From the NCBI GenBank assembly GCA_964362645.1, contig CAYIFC010000018.1:1-11331 (forward strand): a stretch of 11,331 bases of DNA, read 5' to 3'. Shown one piece after another: positions 1 through 6,158 of this stretch. The notes beneath the pieces were generated by a model. That model was not told the DNA's origin. It saw only the letters and a list, made by a program, of their open reading frames with translations, and ran no database searches. Position numbers and translations under genes: made by a program. Position 1 is the first letter of the stretch. Every line of letters starts with the position of its first letter. Origin of the DNA: CAYIFC01 sp964362645. Its GTDB lineage: Bacteria; Patescibacteriota; Minisyncoccia; Phycocordibacterales; JACOZG01.

Positions 1-1
1 C

Positions 2-55
2 CGCGAGTACGCTAACGAAGGGTTGATTCCCGGCGTTAAGAAATCATCATGGTAG
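2..55 (+). CDS. rpsN: 30S ribosomal protein S14 (uS14), C-terminal end only
   Basis: Only the last 17 codons are inside the window. They read REYANEGLIPGVKKSSW and then TAG. This matches the C-terminal end of the short zinc-ribbon form of S14 (type Z), which ends in a G-x-IPGV-K/R-K-x-SW pattern. The zinc-binding cysteines would lie upstream, outside the window. The protein is part of the 30S head. The stop codon overlaps the rpsH start by 7 nt (49-55), which suggests translational coupling. The position directly before rpsH is the standard spc-operon place for rpsN. Confidence 0.9.
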   Translation, partial: REYANEGLIPGVKKSSW

Positions 56-444
56 GCGATCCAATTGCCGATATGATCACCCGCATCCGCAATGCCGCTA
101 TGGTGGGCAAGCCTTCTACTTACGTGCCTTATTCGCGCCTTAAGTTTGAGGTCGCCGAATTGCTTAAGCGCGAGGGTTACCTTTTAGCTGTTAACAAGCG
201 TGGTAAGCGTGTCCGCAAGTTTTTGGAAGTTGATATCGCTTACGACGACAACAAGCAACCTCGTCTCCAAGGTATCAAGCGCGTCTCGCGTCCATCACAA
301 CGCGTTTATAAAGGAGCCGACAAACTCTTCCCGTTCCGTCAGGGTCGCGGCCGCTTCGTCCTCACCACGCCTAAGGGAGTGATGACTGGTTCGGAGGCCC
401 GCAAGGCCAAGACCGGTGGCGAAGTCCTCTTCGCTATTTGGTAA
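49..444 (+). CDS. rpsH: 30S ribosomal protein S8 (uS8)
   Basis: S8 binds the central domain of 16S rRNA early in 30S assembly and, in well-studied bacteria, represses its own operon. The 131-residue product has the normal family length. It opens with the expected DPIADMITRIRNA stretch (residues 4-16) and ends with the S8 signature KGVMTGSEARKAKTGGEV followed by LFAIW. ATG at 49 is chosen because it puts DPIADM at the usual position; it lies inside the last codons of rpsN. No Shine-Dalgarno is seen just upstream, so coupling to rpsN translation is likely. Next gene rplF starts 23 nt downstream. Family assignment is firm. Confidence 0.97.
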   Translation: MVGDPIADMITRIRNAAMVGKPSTYVPYSRLKFEVAELLKREGYLLAVNKRGKRVRKFLEVDIAYDDNKQPRLQGIKRVSRPSQRVYKGADKLFPFRQGRGRFVLTTPKGVMTGSEARKAKTGGEVLFAIW

Positions 445-467
445 CCCACAGGGTAAAATTTTAAAAT

Positions 468-1004
468 ATGTCACGTATCGCCAAACGCCCAATTAAAATT
501 CCTGATTCTGTTACTGCCACCCAAGACCAAGGGTCGGTTAAGATCAAGGGGCCCAAAGGCGAACTCGCTCGCCCTTTCCGCTCCGACATTGCCATTACCA
601 TTGCCAATGGCGAGATTAGTTTAGAACCGCGCCGGCTGTCGTTAGAGAGCCGCGCGTTGTGGGGCACCTATGCCGCCCATCTTAAAAACATGATCAAGGG
701 AGTAACTGAAGGTTTCGAAAAGAAGTTAATCATTGAGGGTGTAGGTTACCGCGCTGCGCTTGCTGGCGACACGCTTACCATGACGCTCGGTTACTCTCAC
801 CCGATCATTTTAAAAGTACCAAAAGGTCTTACACTTAAGGTTGAGAAAAACATTTTGACGATTAACGGTTCCGATCGCGAGTTGCTTGGTCAGTTTACGG
901 CCACGATCCGCGACTGGAAGCGACCAGATCCATACAAGGAGAAGGGGATTCGTTACGATGGCGAGGTCGTCCGTCGCAAGCAAGGTAAGAAGGTGGCCGC
1001 TTAA
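468..1004 (+). CDS. rplF: 50S ribosomal protein L6 (uL6)
   Basis: L6 sits near the GTPase-associated centre of the 50S subunit and contacts the sarcin-ricin loop region of 23S rRNA. At 178 residues it has family-typical length and the expected two-fold domain layout. The N-terminal half starts MSRIAKRPIKIPDSV, and the C-terminal half carries the diagnostic RPDPYKEKGIRYDGE stretch followed by VVRRKQGKK. The start at 468 is preceded by an A/T run (TTTTAAAAT) and not by a Shine-Dalgarno; the nearest G-rich stretch (AGGG) is about 17 nt away. Order and spacing (23 nt after rpsH, 6 nt before rplR) are as in the spc operon. Confidence 0.97.
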   Translation: MSRIAKRPIKIPDSVTATQDQGSVKIKGPKGELARPFRSDIAITIANGEISLEPRRLSLESRALWGTYAAHLKNMIKGVTEGFEKKLIIEGVGYRAALAGDTLTMTLGYSHPIILKVPKGLTLKVEKNILTINGSDRELLGQFTATIRDWKRPDPYKEKGIRYDGEVVRRKQGKKVAA

Positions 1005-1010
1005 AATATT

Positions 1011-1424
1011 ATGACTTCATTTGCTCCAACTTCTCGCCGCATTTCTCGCTCCCGCCGTCAGGTGCGTGTTCGCTCGCGCGTTACCGGTTCAGAGGTAAAG
1101 CCTCGTCTCTCGGTATTCCGCTCTCATCAGCATATTTATGCTCAATTAATTGACGACACGGCCGGCAAGACCATCGCCGCTGCTAGTGATCAGGTGAAAG
1201 CTGACCCGCTTTCGAAAAACTCCAGCGTGGCAAGCAAGTCTAAGGTTAAAGCGAAGGTGGTGGGCAAGAAGAGTGAGCGCGCTTTCAAGCTTGGCGAAGA
1301 GATCGCTCGTCAAGCCTTGGCTAAAAAGATTAATAGCGTTGTTTTTGACCGTGGCGGTTACCCCTACACTGGTCGAGTTAAGGCGGTCGCCGAAGGTGCA
1401 CGCAAGGGCGGACTCGTTTTTTAA
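1011..1424 (+). CDS. rplR: 50S ribosomal protein L18 (uL18)
   Basis: L18 binds 5S rRNA and helps anchor it in the 50S central protuberance. The product has the family pattern: a basic N-terminus (residues 6-24, rich in Arg and Ser), KPRLSVFRSHQHIYAQLIDD (30-49), and the C-terminal VVFDRGGYPYTGRVKAVAEGARKG block. At 137 residues it is longer than the usual ~117-120. The extra length is mainly a Lys/Ser/Val-rich segment at about residues 61-88, where most L18 proteins have a short loop and helix. The start follows rplF by 6 nt with no Shine-Dalgarno (AAAATATT before ATG). It ends 9 nt before rpsE. Confidence 0.96.
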   Translation: MTSFAPTSRRISRSRRQVRVRSRVTGSEVKPRLSVFRSHQHIYAQLIDDTAGKTIAAASDQVKADPLSKNSSVASKSKVKAKVVGKKSERAFKLGEEIARQALAKKINSVVFDRGGYPYTGRVKAVAEGARKGGLVF

Positions 1425-1433
1425 ATATTATTT

Positions 1434-2006
1434 ATGACTACTGACACACCAACAATTACACCAACTACCCCTACTAACGATCAGCGCTCTGAGCGCCCAG
1501 CCCATGGGAGCAGGGGTGGCGGCCGACCAATGGGTCGCGGTGGCCGGGATCGCGGTGGCCGCGGCGGCGATCGGCCGGCCCCAGAGTTTGATCACAAGAT
1601 TTTAGCCATTCGTCGCGTTACTCGCGTGGTTAAGGGTGGTCGCCGTTTTAGTTTTTCGGTGATCTTGGCGGCTGGTAATCGTAAGGGTCGGGTGGGCGTG
1701 GGCGTTGGCAAAGGATCAGATGTTTCGTTGGCGATTGAGAAGGCCCTCAAGAGCGCACTTAAGAAACCGCTGACCATACCAATGAAAGAGGGGAGTATCG
1801 CTCATGAAGTGGAGGGTCGCTTTGCCGGCGTTCATTTAGTTATTCGTCCGGCTCCGGGCCGCGGCTTAATTGCCGGTAGTGCGGTGCGGGTAATTTTGGA
1901 GCTTGCCGGTGTTAAGGGCGTAAGTGCCAAAATTTTTTCGCGGAGCAAAAACAAACTTAACATTGCTACTACCACCATGCAGGCTCTGGCTTCGCTCCGT
2001 GCTTAA
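1434..2006 (+). CDS. rpsE: 30S ribosomal protein S5 (uS5) with Arg/Gly-rich N-terminal extension
   Basis: S5 lies on the solvent side of the 30S subunit near the mRNA entry tunnel and affects decoding accuracy. The core begins near residue 51 (EFDHKILAIRRVTRVVKGGRR) with the double-stranded-RNA-binding-like N-domain, GRVGVGVGKG at 86-95, then the C-domain with GLIAGSAVRVILELAGVKGV. The total of 190 residues exceeds the usual ~165 because residues 1-50 are a low-complexity tail: Thr/Pro-rich first, then repeated RGG-type units at about 27-46. The ATG at 1434 follows rplR by 9 nt of A/T-only sequence with no Shine-Dalgarno. The gene is followed directly by rplO; the usual intervening rpmD (L30) is missing. 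Confidence 0.97.
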   Translation: MTTDTPTITPTTPTNDQRSERPAHGSRGGGRPMGRGGRDRGGRGGDRPAPEFDHKILAIRRVTRVVKGGRRFSFSVILAAGNRKGRVGVGVGKGSDVSLAIEKALKSALKKPLTIPMKEGSIAHEVEGRFAGVHLVIRPAPGRGLIAGSAVRVILELAGVKGVSAKIFSRSKNKLNIATTTMQALASLRA

Positions 2007-2020
2007 TTTTTTATAATTCT

Positions 2021-2527
2021 ATGCAACTCCATCAAGTCCAACCTAAAACCCCAAATCGCAAGCCGAAGACTGTCGGTCGAGGTGGTAAGCGTGGTACGAC
2101 CTCTGGTCGTGGTACTAAGGGTCAGCGCGCGCGCTCGGGTCACCGGATTCGCCCCGAGTTCCGCGATATTCTTAAGAAGTTGCCTAAGCGCCGTGGTCAC
2201 GGTATTAGTTTGTTTAATACTAACTACAAGCCAACGGTGGCGATTGTTAATCTCGATCAAATCGAAAAATCTTTTGCCGTTAATGAGGTGGTTTCGCCCG
2301 TTAGCTTAGAGGCTAAGGGCTTGATTTCAGCGGCGAACCTTCTGCTCGGTCGGGTTAAGATTTTGGGTCGTGGTGAGGTCAGTAAGGCCCTCATCGTTAG
2401 AGACTGTTTTGTTTCTGCTTCGGTTGTTAAGTCTATTACGGCCGCCGGTGGTAAGGTAGAAGCGAAGGTCGCCGCTGGCAAAGCTCGGATCACAAAAACC
2501 CCAAATAAAACGGGTAAAACCAAATAA
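2021..2527 (+). CDS. rplO: 50S ribosomal protein L15 (uL15)
   Basis: L15 is a late-assembling 50S protein whose long basic N-terminal arm runs through 23S rRNA. The arm is visible at residues 9-45, with the Gly/Arg pattern GRGGKRGTTSGRGTKGQRAR. The globular C-terminal domain follows, with the GRGEVSKAL segment and an AAGGKVEAK motif near the end. The length of 168 residues is a little above the usual ~145-150 because of a basic C-terminal tail (TKTPNKTGKTK). It starts 14 nt after rpsE with an A/T-rich leader and no Shine-Dalgarno. Its TAA stop shares one base with the secY ATG (TAATG), a standard stop-restart arrangement. Confidence 0.97.
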   Translation: MQLHQVQPKTPNRKPKTVGRGGKRGTTSGRGTKGQRARSGHRIRPEFRDILKKLPKRRGHGISLFNTNYKPTVAIVNLDQIEKSFAVNEVVSPVSLEAKGLISAANLLLGRVKILGRGEVSKALIVRDCFVSASVVKSITAAGGKVEAKVAAGKARITKTPNKTGKTK

Positions 2528-3801
2528 TGTTTGCCAACTTTTTCACTAAATTAAATCTGATTATCCGTGATCGGACTCTCCGGCGCCGGATCCTTTTTGT
2601 GGTGGTGGCGCTGGTCCTTTTCCGTCTTGGTTCCAATATCCCGATTCCGGGTGTTGACCAGGCCGCGCTCGCCAACTTTTTCGCCGGCAACCAATTCTTC
2701 GGTCTGCTTAACGTCTTTTCGGGTGGTGGCCTCTCCAATGTTTCAATCTTGATGCTTGGTGTGGGTCCATACATTACGGCTTCGATTATTCTCCAACTTT
2801 TAACGATGATGATCCCGGCGCTCAAGGAGCTTTATCATGAATCAGGCGAAATGGGTCGCCGCAAGTTTGCTCAGTACTCGCGCCTGCTCACGGTGCCTCT
2901 CGCTGTCGTCCAAGGTTTAGGGCTTTTAGTTTTACTCGAGAGCCAGGGAGTTGTGACTCAATTAGCGCTCTCGGATCGCGTCCTTAACGTTGTGGTGATC
3001 GCCGCCGGTTCGGTCATTCTAATGTGGCTCGGTGAACTCCTGGGAGAGTATGGTATTGGCAATGGCATTTCGCTCTTAATTTTTGCTGGTATTATGGCAG
3101 GCGTGCCAAGCGCGATCGGTCAGGCTCTAATCAACTTTGATCCGAGTCAGCTCCCGATGTATTTCGGGTTTATTGTCGCGGCCATCATTATTATCGCTGG
3201 AGTGGTGGTGGTGACGGAGGCTGAGCGACCCATTTCTGTTACCTACGCCAAACAAGTGCGGGGCAACCGCGTCTATGGCGGCACTTCTACCTACCTCCCG
3301 ATTCGCTTAAACCAAGCCGGCGTGATGCCGATTATTTTCGCCCTCTCGATCCTCCTCTTTCCGCAGATGCTCATTAACTTTTTAACTAAAGTTGATAACG
3401 TGACGATTAAAGCCGTGGCGGATACCTTACTTAGCCTCCTCAATAATACCTGGTTTTATGCCATTGCTTACTTTGTGCTAGTTTTCCTCTTTACTTACTT
3501 TTATTCCGCTATTACTTTTGATCCAGAAGCTATTTCGACTAATCTACAAAAGAGTGGTGCCTTTGTCCCTGGCATTCGCCCTGGCCGACCGACGGCAGAA
3601 TACTTAAGCAAGGTGGTAACTCGTTTAACCTTGGTTGGCGCGCTTTTCTTGGGTATTGTCGCGATGTTGCCGCTCATTATGCGCGCCATCACCGGCCTCA
3701 CATCGCTCGCTATTGGTGGTACCGCGCTCCTCATCGTCGTCTCCGTTGTTCTCGAATTCACAAAAAAGGTAGATGGACAGGTGGCGATGAGAGAGTACTA
3801 A
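2527..3801 (+). CDS. secY: Protein translocase subunit SecY
   Basis: SecY forms the membrane channel through which unfolded proteins are exported or inserted. The product has 424 residues and ten predictable membrane helices, the normal form for the family. Recognisable segments are IPIPGVD (38-44, after helix 1), the plug-region SGGGLSNVSIL (65-75), LGVGPYITASI (77-87), YGIGNGISLLIFAG (175-188), TEAERPISV (230-238), then the cytoplasmic loop used for SecA and ribosome contact at 241-262, and DPEAISTNLQKSGAFVPGIRPG (332-353). It begins one base inside the rplO stop. Next comes a small tail-anchored protein gene 36 nt away, separated by a very strong Shine-Dalgarno. No SecE or SecG gene is seen in the window. 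Confidence 0.98.
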   Translation: MFANFFTKLNLIIRDRTLRRRILFVVVALVLFRLGSNIPIPGVDQAALANFFAGNQFFGLLNVFSGGGLSNVSILMLGVGPYITASIILQLLTMMIPALKELYHESGEMGRRKFAQYSRLLTVPLAVVQGLGLLVLLESQGVVTQLALSDRVLNVVVIAAGSVILMWLGELLGEYGIGNGISLLIFAGIMAGVPSAIGQALINFDPSQLPMYFGFIVAAIIIIAGVVVVTEAERPISVTYAKQVRGNRVYGGTSTYLPIRLNQAGVMPIIFALSILLFPQMLINFLTKVDNVTIKAVADTLLSLLNNTWFYAIAYFVLVFLFTYFYSAITFDPEAISTNLQKSGAFVPGIRPGRPTAEYLSKVVTRLTLVGALFLGIVAMLPLIMRAITGLTSLAIGGTALLIVVSVVLEFTKKVDGQVAMREY

Positions 3802-3815
3802 GCTAAACCTTGCTC

Positions 3816-3827
3816 GGAGGGAGGAGG
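3816..3827 (+). promoter_or_regulatory. Strong Shine-Dalgarno tract before the 66-residue protein
   Basis: The tract GGAGGGAGGAGG contains overlapping GGAGG copies and one AGGAGG (3822-3827), 10 nt before the ATG at 3838. It is the only clear, well-placed Shine-Dalgarno in front of any gene called here, and it favours the 3838 start over the second in-frame ATG at 3847. The contrast with the ribosomal genes, which lack such sites, implies that this small protein is translated at a high or independently set rate. Confidence 0.75.
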
Positions 3828-3837
3828 GGGTGCTAAA

Positions 3838-4038
3838 ATGAGGGCTATGGAAAACGGCGTTAATTTTAGTTCGGAGGAGCAGATGTATGCAAATCGTGGT
3901 GGCGGGGCGCGCAAGGGTAGTCTGATGGTTGGCTGGGTTATGAAACTTACGGGCACCAAGAGCGAGCAAACCGCCAATTATATTCTTTTCGGGTTTGCCA
4001 TTGTGGTGTTGATTATCTCGGCCATAATCGCTTTCTAA
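3838..4038 (+). CDS. Small tail-anchored membrane protein of unknown function, between secY and adk
   Basis: I do not recognise this 66-residue product as a named family. It has a polar N-terminus (residues 1-20), a Gly-rich basic stretch (GGGARKGS at 21-28), an amphipathic-looking segment (VGWVMKLTGTKSEQ) and one hydrophobic helix at about 47-66 that runs to the last residue. There is no signal peptide, so a tail-anchored topology with a cytosolic N-terminus is likely. It lies 36 nt after secY and 6 nt before adk, inside the operon, and has an unusually strong Shine-Dalgarno. The layout resembles Sec61-beta (Gly-rich flexible region plus one C-terminal helix) but there is no sequence proof of relation; SecG normally has two helices. 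Start could also be 3847. A role beside SecY is inference from position. Confidence 0.75.
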   Translation: MRAMENGVNFSSEEQMYANRGGGARKGSLMVGWVMKLTGTKSEQTANYILFGFAIVVLIISAIIAF

Positions 4039-4044
4039 GCTTGT

Positions 4045-4638
4045 ATGACCGAGCCACAGACACTCATTTTTATCGGACGAGCCGGCTCGGGCAAGGGCAC
4101 TCAAGCCGAGTTATTAATCAAACACCTTAAATCTACTTACCCCGATCACCCAGTGCTTTACGCTTATACTGGTGATCGTTTCCGTGAGTTTGTGAGCAAA
4201 GACACTTACTCCAGTCGTTTGGCGCGTGAGGTTAATGATGCTGGCGGACTCCAACCCAGCTTCGCGGCCGTAACGATGTGGGGTAATCTCCTTTTCGACA
4301 AAATGGTTGGGGGCGAACACCTTATTTTCGACGGCACGCCGCGTACTTACAGCGAGGCATTGATGCTCGATACTGCCATGGATTTTTATCAGCGCGCAGA
4401 ACCGAAAGTTATCTATCTTAATATTCATGACGATTGTGCTCATGGCCGACTGACCAAACGCGGTCGTGTCGACGATCATAGCGAGGGGATCAAAAAGCGC
4501 TTAGCTTGGTTTGAGAAGGATGTGGTGCCGGCACTCGACTACTTCCGGACTAATCCTCGTTACACCGTTCTAGAGATTGATGGTGATAAGGGGATAGAAG
4601 AGATTCATCACCAAATCGTCAAAGCCTGCTGTGATTAA
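4045..4638 (+). CDS. adk: Adenylate kinase-family nucleoside monophosphate kinase
   Basis: The enzyme moves a phosphate from ATP to AMP (or another NMP) in the cytoplasm. Seen: the P-loop GRAGSGKGTQ (11-20), the TGDRFREF NMP-binding segment (42-49; the usual form is STGD-M/L-L-R), FDGTPRT (95-101; the usual form is DGFPRT), and a lid boundary RGRVDDHSEGIKKRL (139-153) with the conserved Arg/Asp pattern. At 197 residues it is a short-lid form with no zinc-binding Cys cluster. The secY-adk-map order is classical, which supports adenylate kinase over UMP/CMP kinase, although the altered DGTPRT motif leaves substrate choice a little open. It starts 6 nt after the small membrane protein, without a Shine-Dalgarno. 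Its end overlaps map by 8 nt. Confidence 0.93.
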   Translation: MTEPQTLIFIGRAGSGKGTQAELLIKHLKSTYPDHPVLYAYTGDRFREFVSKDTYSSRLAREVNDAGGLQPSFAAVTMWGNLLFDKMVGGEHLIFDGTPRTYSEALMLDTAMDFYQRAEPKVIYLNIHDDCAHGRLTKRGRVDDHSEGIKKRLAWFEKDVVPALDYFRTNPRYTVLEIDGDKGIEEIHHQIVKACCD

Positions 4639-5395
4639 AAAGAAGTCTCAAGCCGAGATTGAAGTAATGCGTGCCGGTGGTCGTCGTTTGGCCACCATAC
4701 TCAAAATACTTTCCGAGTGTACGGTGCCCGGGGTTACCACGGCCGAGCTAGACAAACTAGCCTACGATTTAATAATTAAAGACGGCGACGAGTCGGCTTT
4801 TTTAAACTATCGCCCTGGCGGTGCCGCCAAACCGTTCCCAGCCACCTTGTGCGTGTCGGTTAATGACGAAGTGGTCCATGGTTTGCCTGGATCGCGCGTT
4901 GTCGTCGCTGGTGATGTAGTGAGTTTGGATCTGGGTCTCAAGCACGGCGGTTTGTACGTAGATTCAGCCGTTACGGTGGCGGTGCCGCCGATTAAACAGG
5001 AGACATCTCGTTTGCTCGATACGACCCGACGGTCGCTTGCGGCGGGGATCGCCGCTTTGGCACCTGGCAAGTATTTAAGCGATGCTAGTCACGCCATCGA
5101 GCAGGTTATTAATGCCGAGGGCTTTGGTCTGGTGCGCGTGCTCGGTGGTCATGGTGTGGGTCACAAGCTCCATGAGGAGCCGGAGATCCCCAATTTTGGT
5201 GAACCAGGGTATGGTCCGCGCTTAGAGGTGGGTTGGGTCTTGGCGATCGAGCCGATGGTGACTCTTGGGCGGGGTAGCGTGCGCACTGGACCCGATGGCT
5301 TTACCATCGTCACTCGTGACGGCAGTCTCGCTGCCCACTTCGAGCACACCATAGCGATTACCAAAACTGGCGCCGAAATTTTGACCACGCTATAA
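4631..5395 (+). CDS. map: Methionine aminopeptidase, type I
   Basis: The enzyme removes the initiator methionine from new proteins after deformylation. All five di-metal ligands of the family can be placed: D100 (SLDLG), D111 (YVDSA), H174 (GGHGVGH), E207 (AIEPM) and E238 (HFEHT). The substrate-contacting histidines are H83 (VVHGLP) and H181 (KLHEEP). The 254-residue length and absence of an N-terminal zinc finger fit type Ia. GTG at 4631 is chosen because it gives the normal beginning MIKKKSQAEIEVMRAGG; the next ATG (codon 13) would cut off the first helix. It overlaps the adk end by 8 nt, so it is probably translated by coupling. Unlike the common order, infA and rpmJ do not follow. Confidence 0.97.
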   Translation: MIKKKSQAEIEVMRAGGRRLATILKILSECTVPGVTTAELDKLAYDLIIKDGDESAFLNYRPGGAAKPFPATLCVSVNDEVVHGLPGSRVVVAGDVVSLDLGLKHGGLYVDSAVTVAVPPIKQETSRLLDTTRRSLAAGIAALAPGKYLSDASHAIEQVINAEGFGLVRVLGGHGVGHKLHEEPEIPNFGEPGYGPRLEVGWVLAIEPMVTLGRGSVRTGPDGFTIVTRDGSLAAHFEHTIAITKTGAEILTTL

Positions 5396-5404
5396 TCCAA
5401 ACTT

Positions 5405-6010
5405 ATGAAACATCCAAAAACCGAGCGAACGTTGATAATTATTAAGCCCGACGGCATTCAGCGCACCCTTATTGGAGAGATAATTGGCCGGTATGAGCGC
5501 TTGGGCTTGAAGTTGTGTGCGATGAAAATGCTTGTCCCCACAGAAAAGCAGGTGGAAGAGCACTACACGCTCGACCCAGCCTGGCGTCAAATAACCGGCG
5601 AAAAAACTATCAAGGGCTACAAAGATAAAGGCCTAAAACCTTGGACCGAGAACCCTCTCGAGGTAACAGCTAAATTATTAATTACACTCAAGAAATATAT
5701 TACTAGTGGTCCGGTTATTGTGATGGTCTGGGAAGGGGCTCATGCTGTTAAAATCGTTCGTAAAATAACTGGTGGGACCGAACCCTTCCAAAGTGATGTG
5801 GGTACAATCCGAGGGGATTTTGTGCTTGATTCGTACCAAATGAGCGATGCCGATGGCCGGGCAATCAGGAATTTGGTTCACGCCTCTGGATCAGTTGAAG
5901 AAGCCGAAAAGGAAATCCCTCACTGGTTTAAGAAGGAGGAAGTTATTGATTATCGCTTAGTCCAAGAAAGCATCCTCTACGACGTTAATTTGGACGGTAT
6001 ATTTGAATAG
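5405..6010 (+). CDS. ndk: Nucleoside diphosphate kinase with two insertions
   Basis: The enzyme keeps NTP and dNTP pools balanced through a phosphohistidine intermediate. Seen: the N-terminal ERTLIIIKPDGIQR (7-20), TSGPVIVMVWEG (100-111), TIRGDF (134-139) and the active-site NLVHASGS (156-163) with catalytic H159. The length of 201 residues compares with ~140-150 for the usual enzyme. By comparison with the E. coli protein, about 27 residues are added at 58-92 before TSGPV, about 10 between TIRGDF and the catalytic His, and a short acidic C-terminal tail is added. All catalytic landmarks are kept, so it is likely active. It starts 9 nt after map with no Shine-Dalgarno; a TATAAT at 5391-5396 lies 8 nt before its ATG. 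It is the last gene of the block. Confidence 0.96.
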   Translation: MKHPKTERTLIIIKPDGIQRTLIGEIIGRYERLGLKLCAMKMLVPTEKQVEEHYTLDPAWRQITGEKTIKGYKDKGLKPWTENPLEVTAKLLITLKKYITSGPVIVMVWEGAHAVKIVRKITGGTEPFQSDVGTIRGDFVLDSYQMSDADGRAIRNLVHASGSVEEAEKEIPHWFKKEEVIDYRLVQESILYDVNLDGIFE

Positions 6011-6097
6011 TTCCCTAACAGCCTTAATAATTTGTTGACCAACAGTGGATTACCGGGGGATTAAATTGTAAAACTAGGTAGGAAATCAGTTTAGCTA

Positions 6098-6119
6098 GCC
6101 TGCCTGACGGTAGGCAGGC
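6098..6119. repeat. REP-like palindrome (8-bp stem, 6-nt loop)
   Basis: GCCTGCCT (6098-6105) and AGGCAGGC (6112-6119) are perfect inverted repeats around GACGGT. No T-run follows, so it is a poor terminator. It lies in the gene-free region after ndk and a few bases before the putative ncRNA promoter. The form recalls short GC-rich palindromes that occur as dispersed intergenic repeats in many bacteria, including CPR genomes; only one copy is in this window, so repeat status is inferred. Confidence 0.55.
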
Positions 6120-6124
6120 GCTTC

Positions 6125-6152
6125 TTGTGGCGGGAAATAGAGGGAGTATAAT
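6125..6152 (+). promoter_or_regulatory. Promoter of the putative structured RNA
   Basis: There is a perfect TATAAT at 6147-6152. The best -35 candidate is TTGTGG (6125-6130), weak, with 16-bp spacing. Six bases after the -10 lies GGG (6159-6161), an ideal purine start point that coincides exactly with the 5' end of the long closing helix of the RNA. That coincidence is the strongest support. Confidence 0.6.
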
Positions 6153-6158
6153 GACTAT

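Noticed and set aside
2003..2260. Minus-strand open frame of 85 codons across rplO
   Set aside because: It lies wholly inside rplO, has no recognisable motif, and the plus-strand product is an unmistakable L15.
3625..4104. Minus-strand open frame of 159 codons over the end of secY and the small membrane protein
   Set aside because: It is antisense to a clear SecY C-terminus; the composition looks like a shadow frame and has no domain pattern.
6035..6066. TTGACC followed by an AT-rich stretch as a promoter after ndk
   Set aside because: The nearest -10-like hexamer is at a spacing of about 20 bp, so it is not a convincing sigma-70 promoter.
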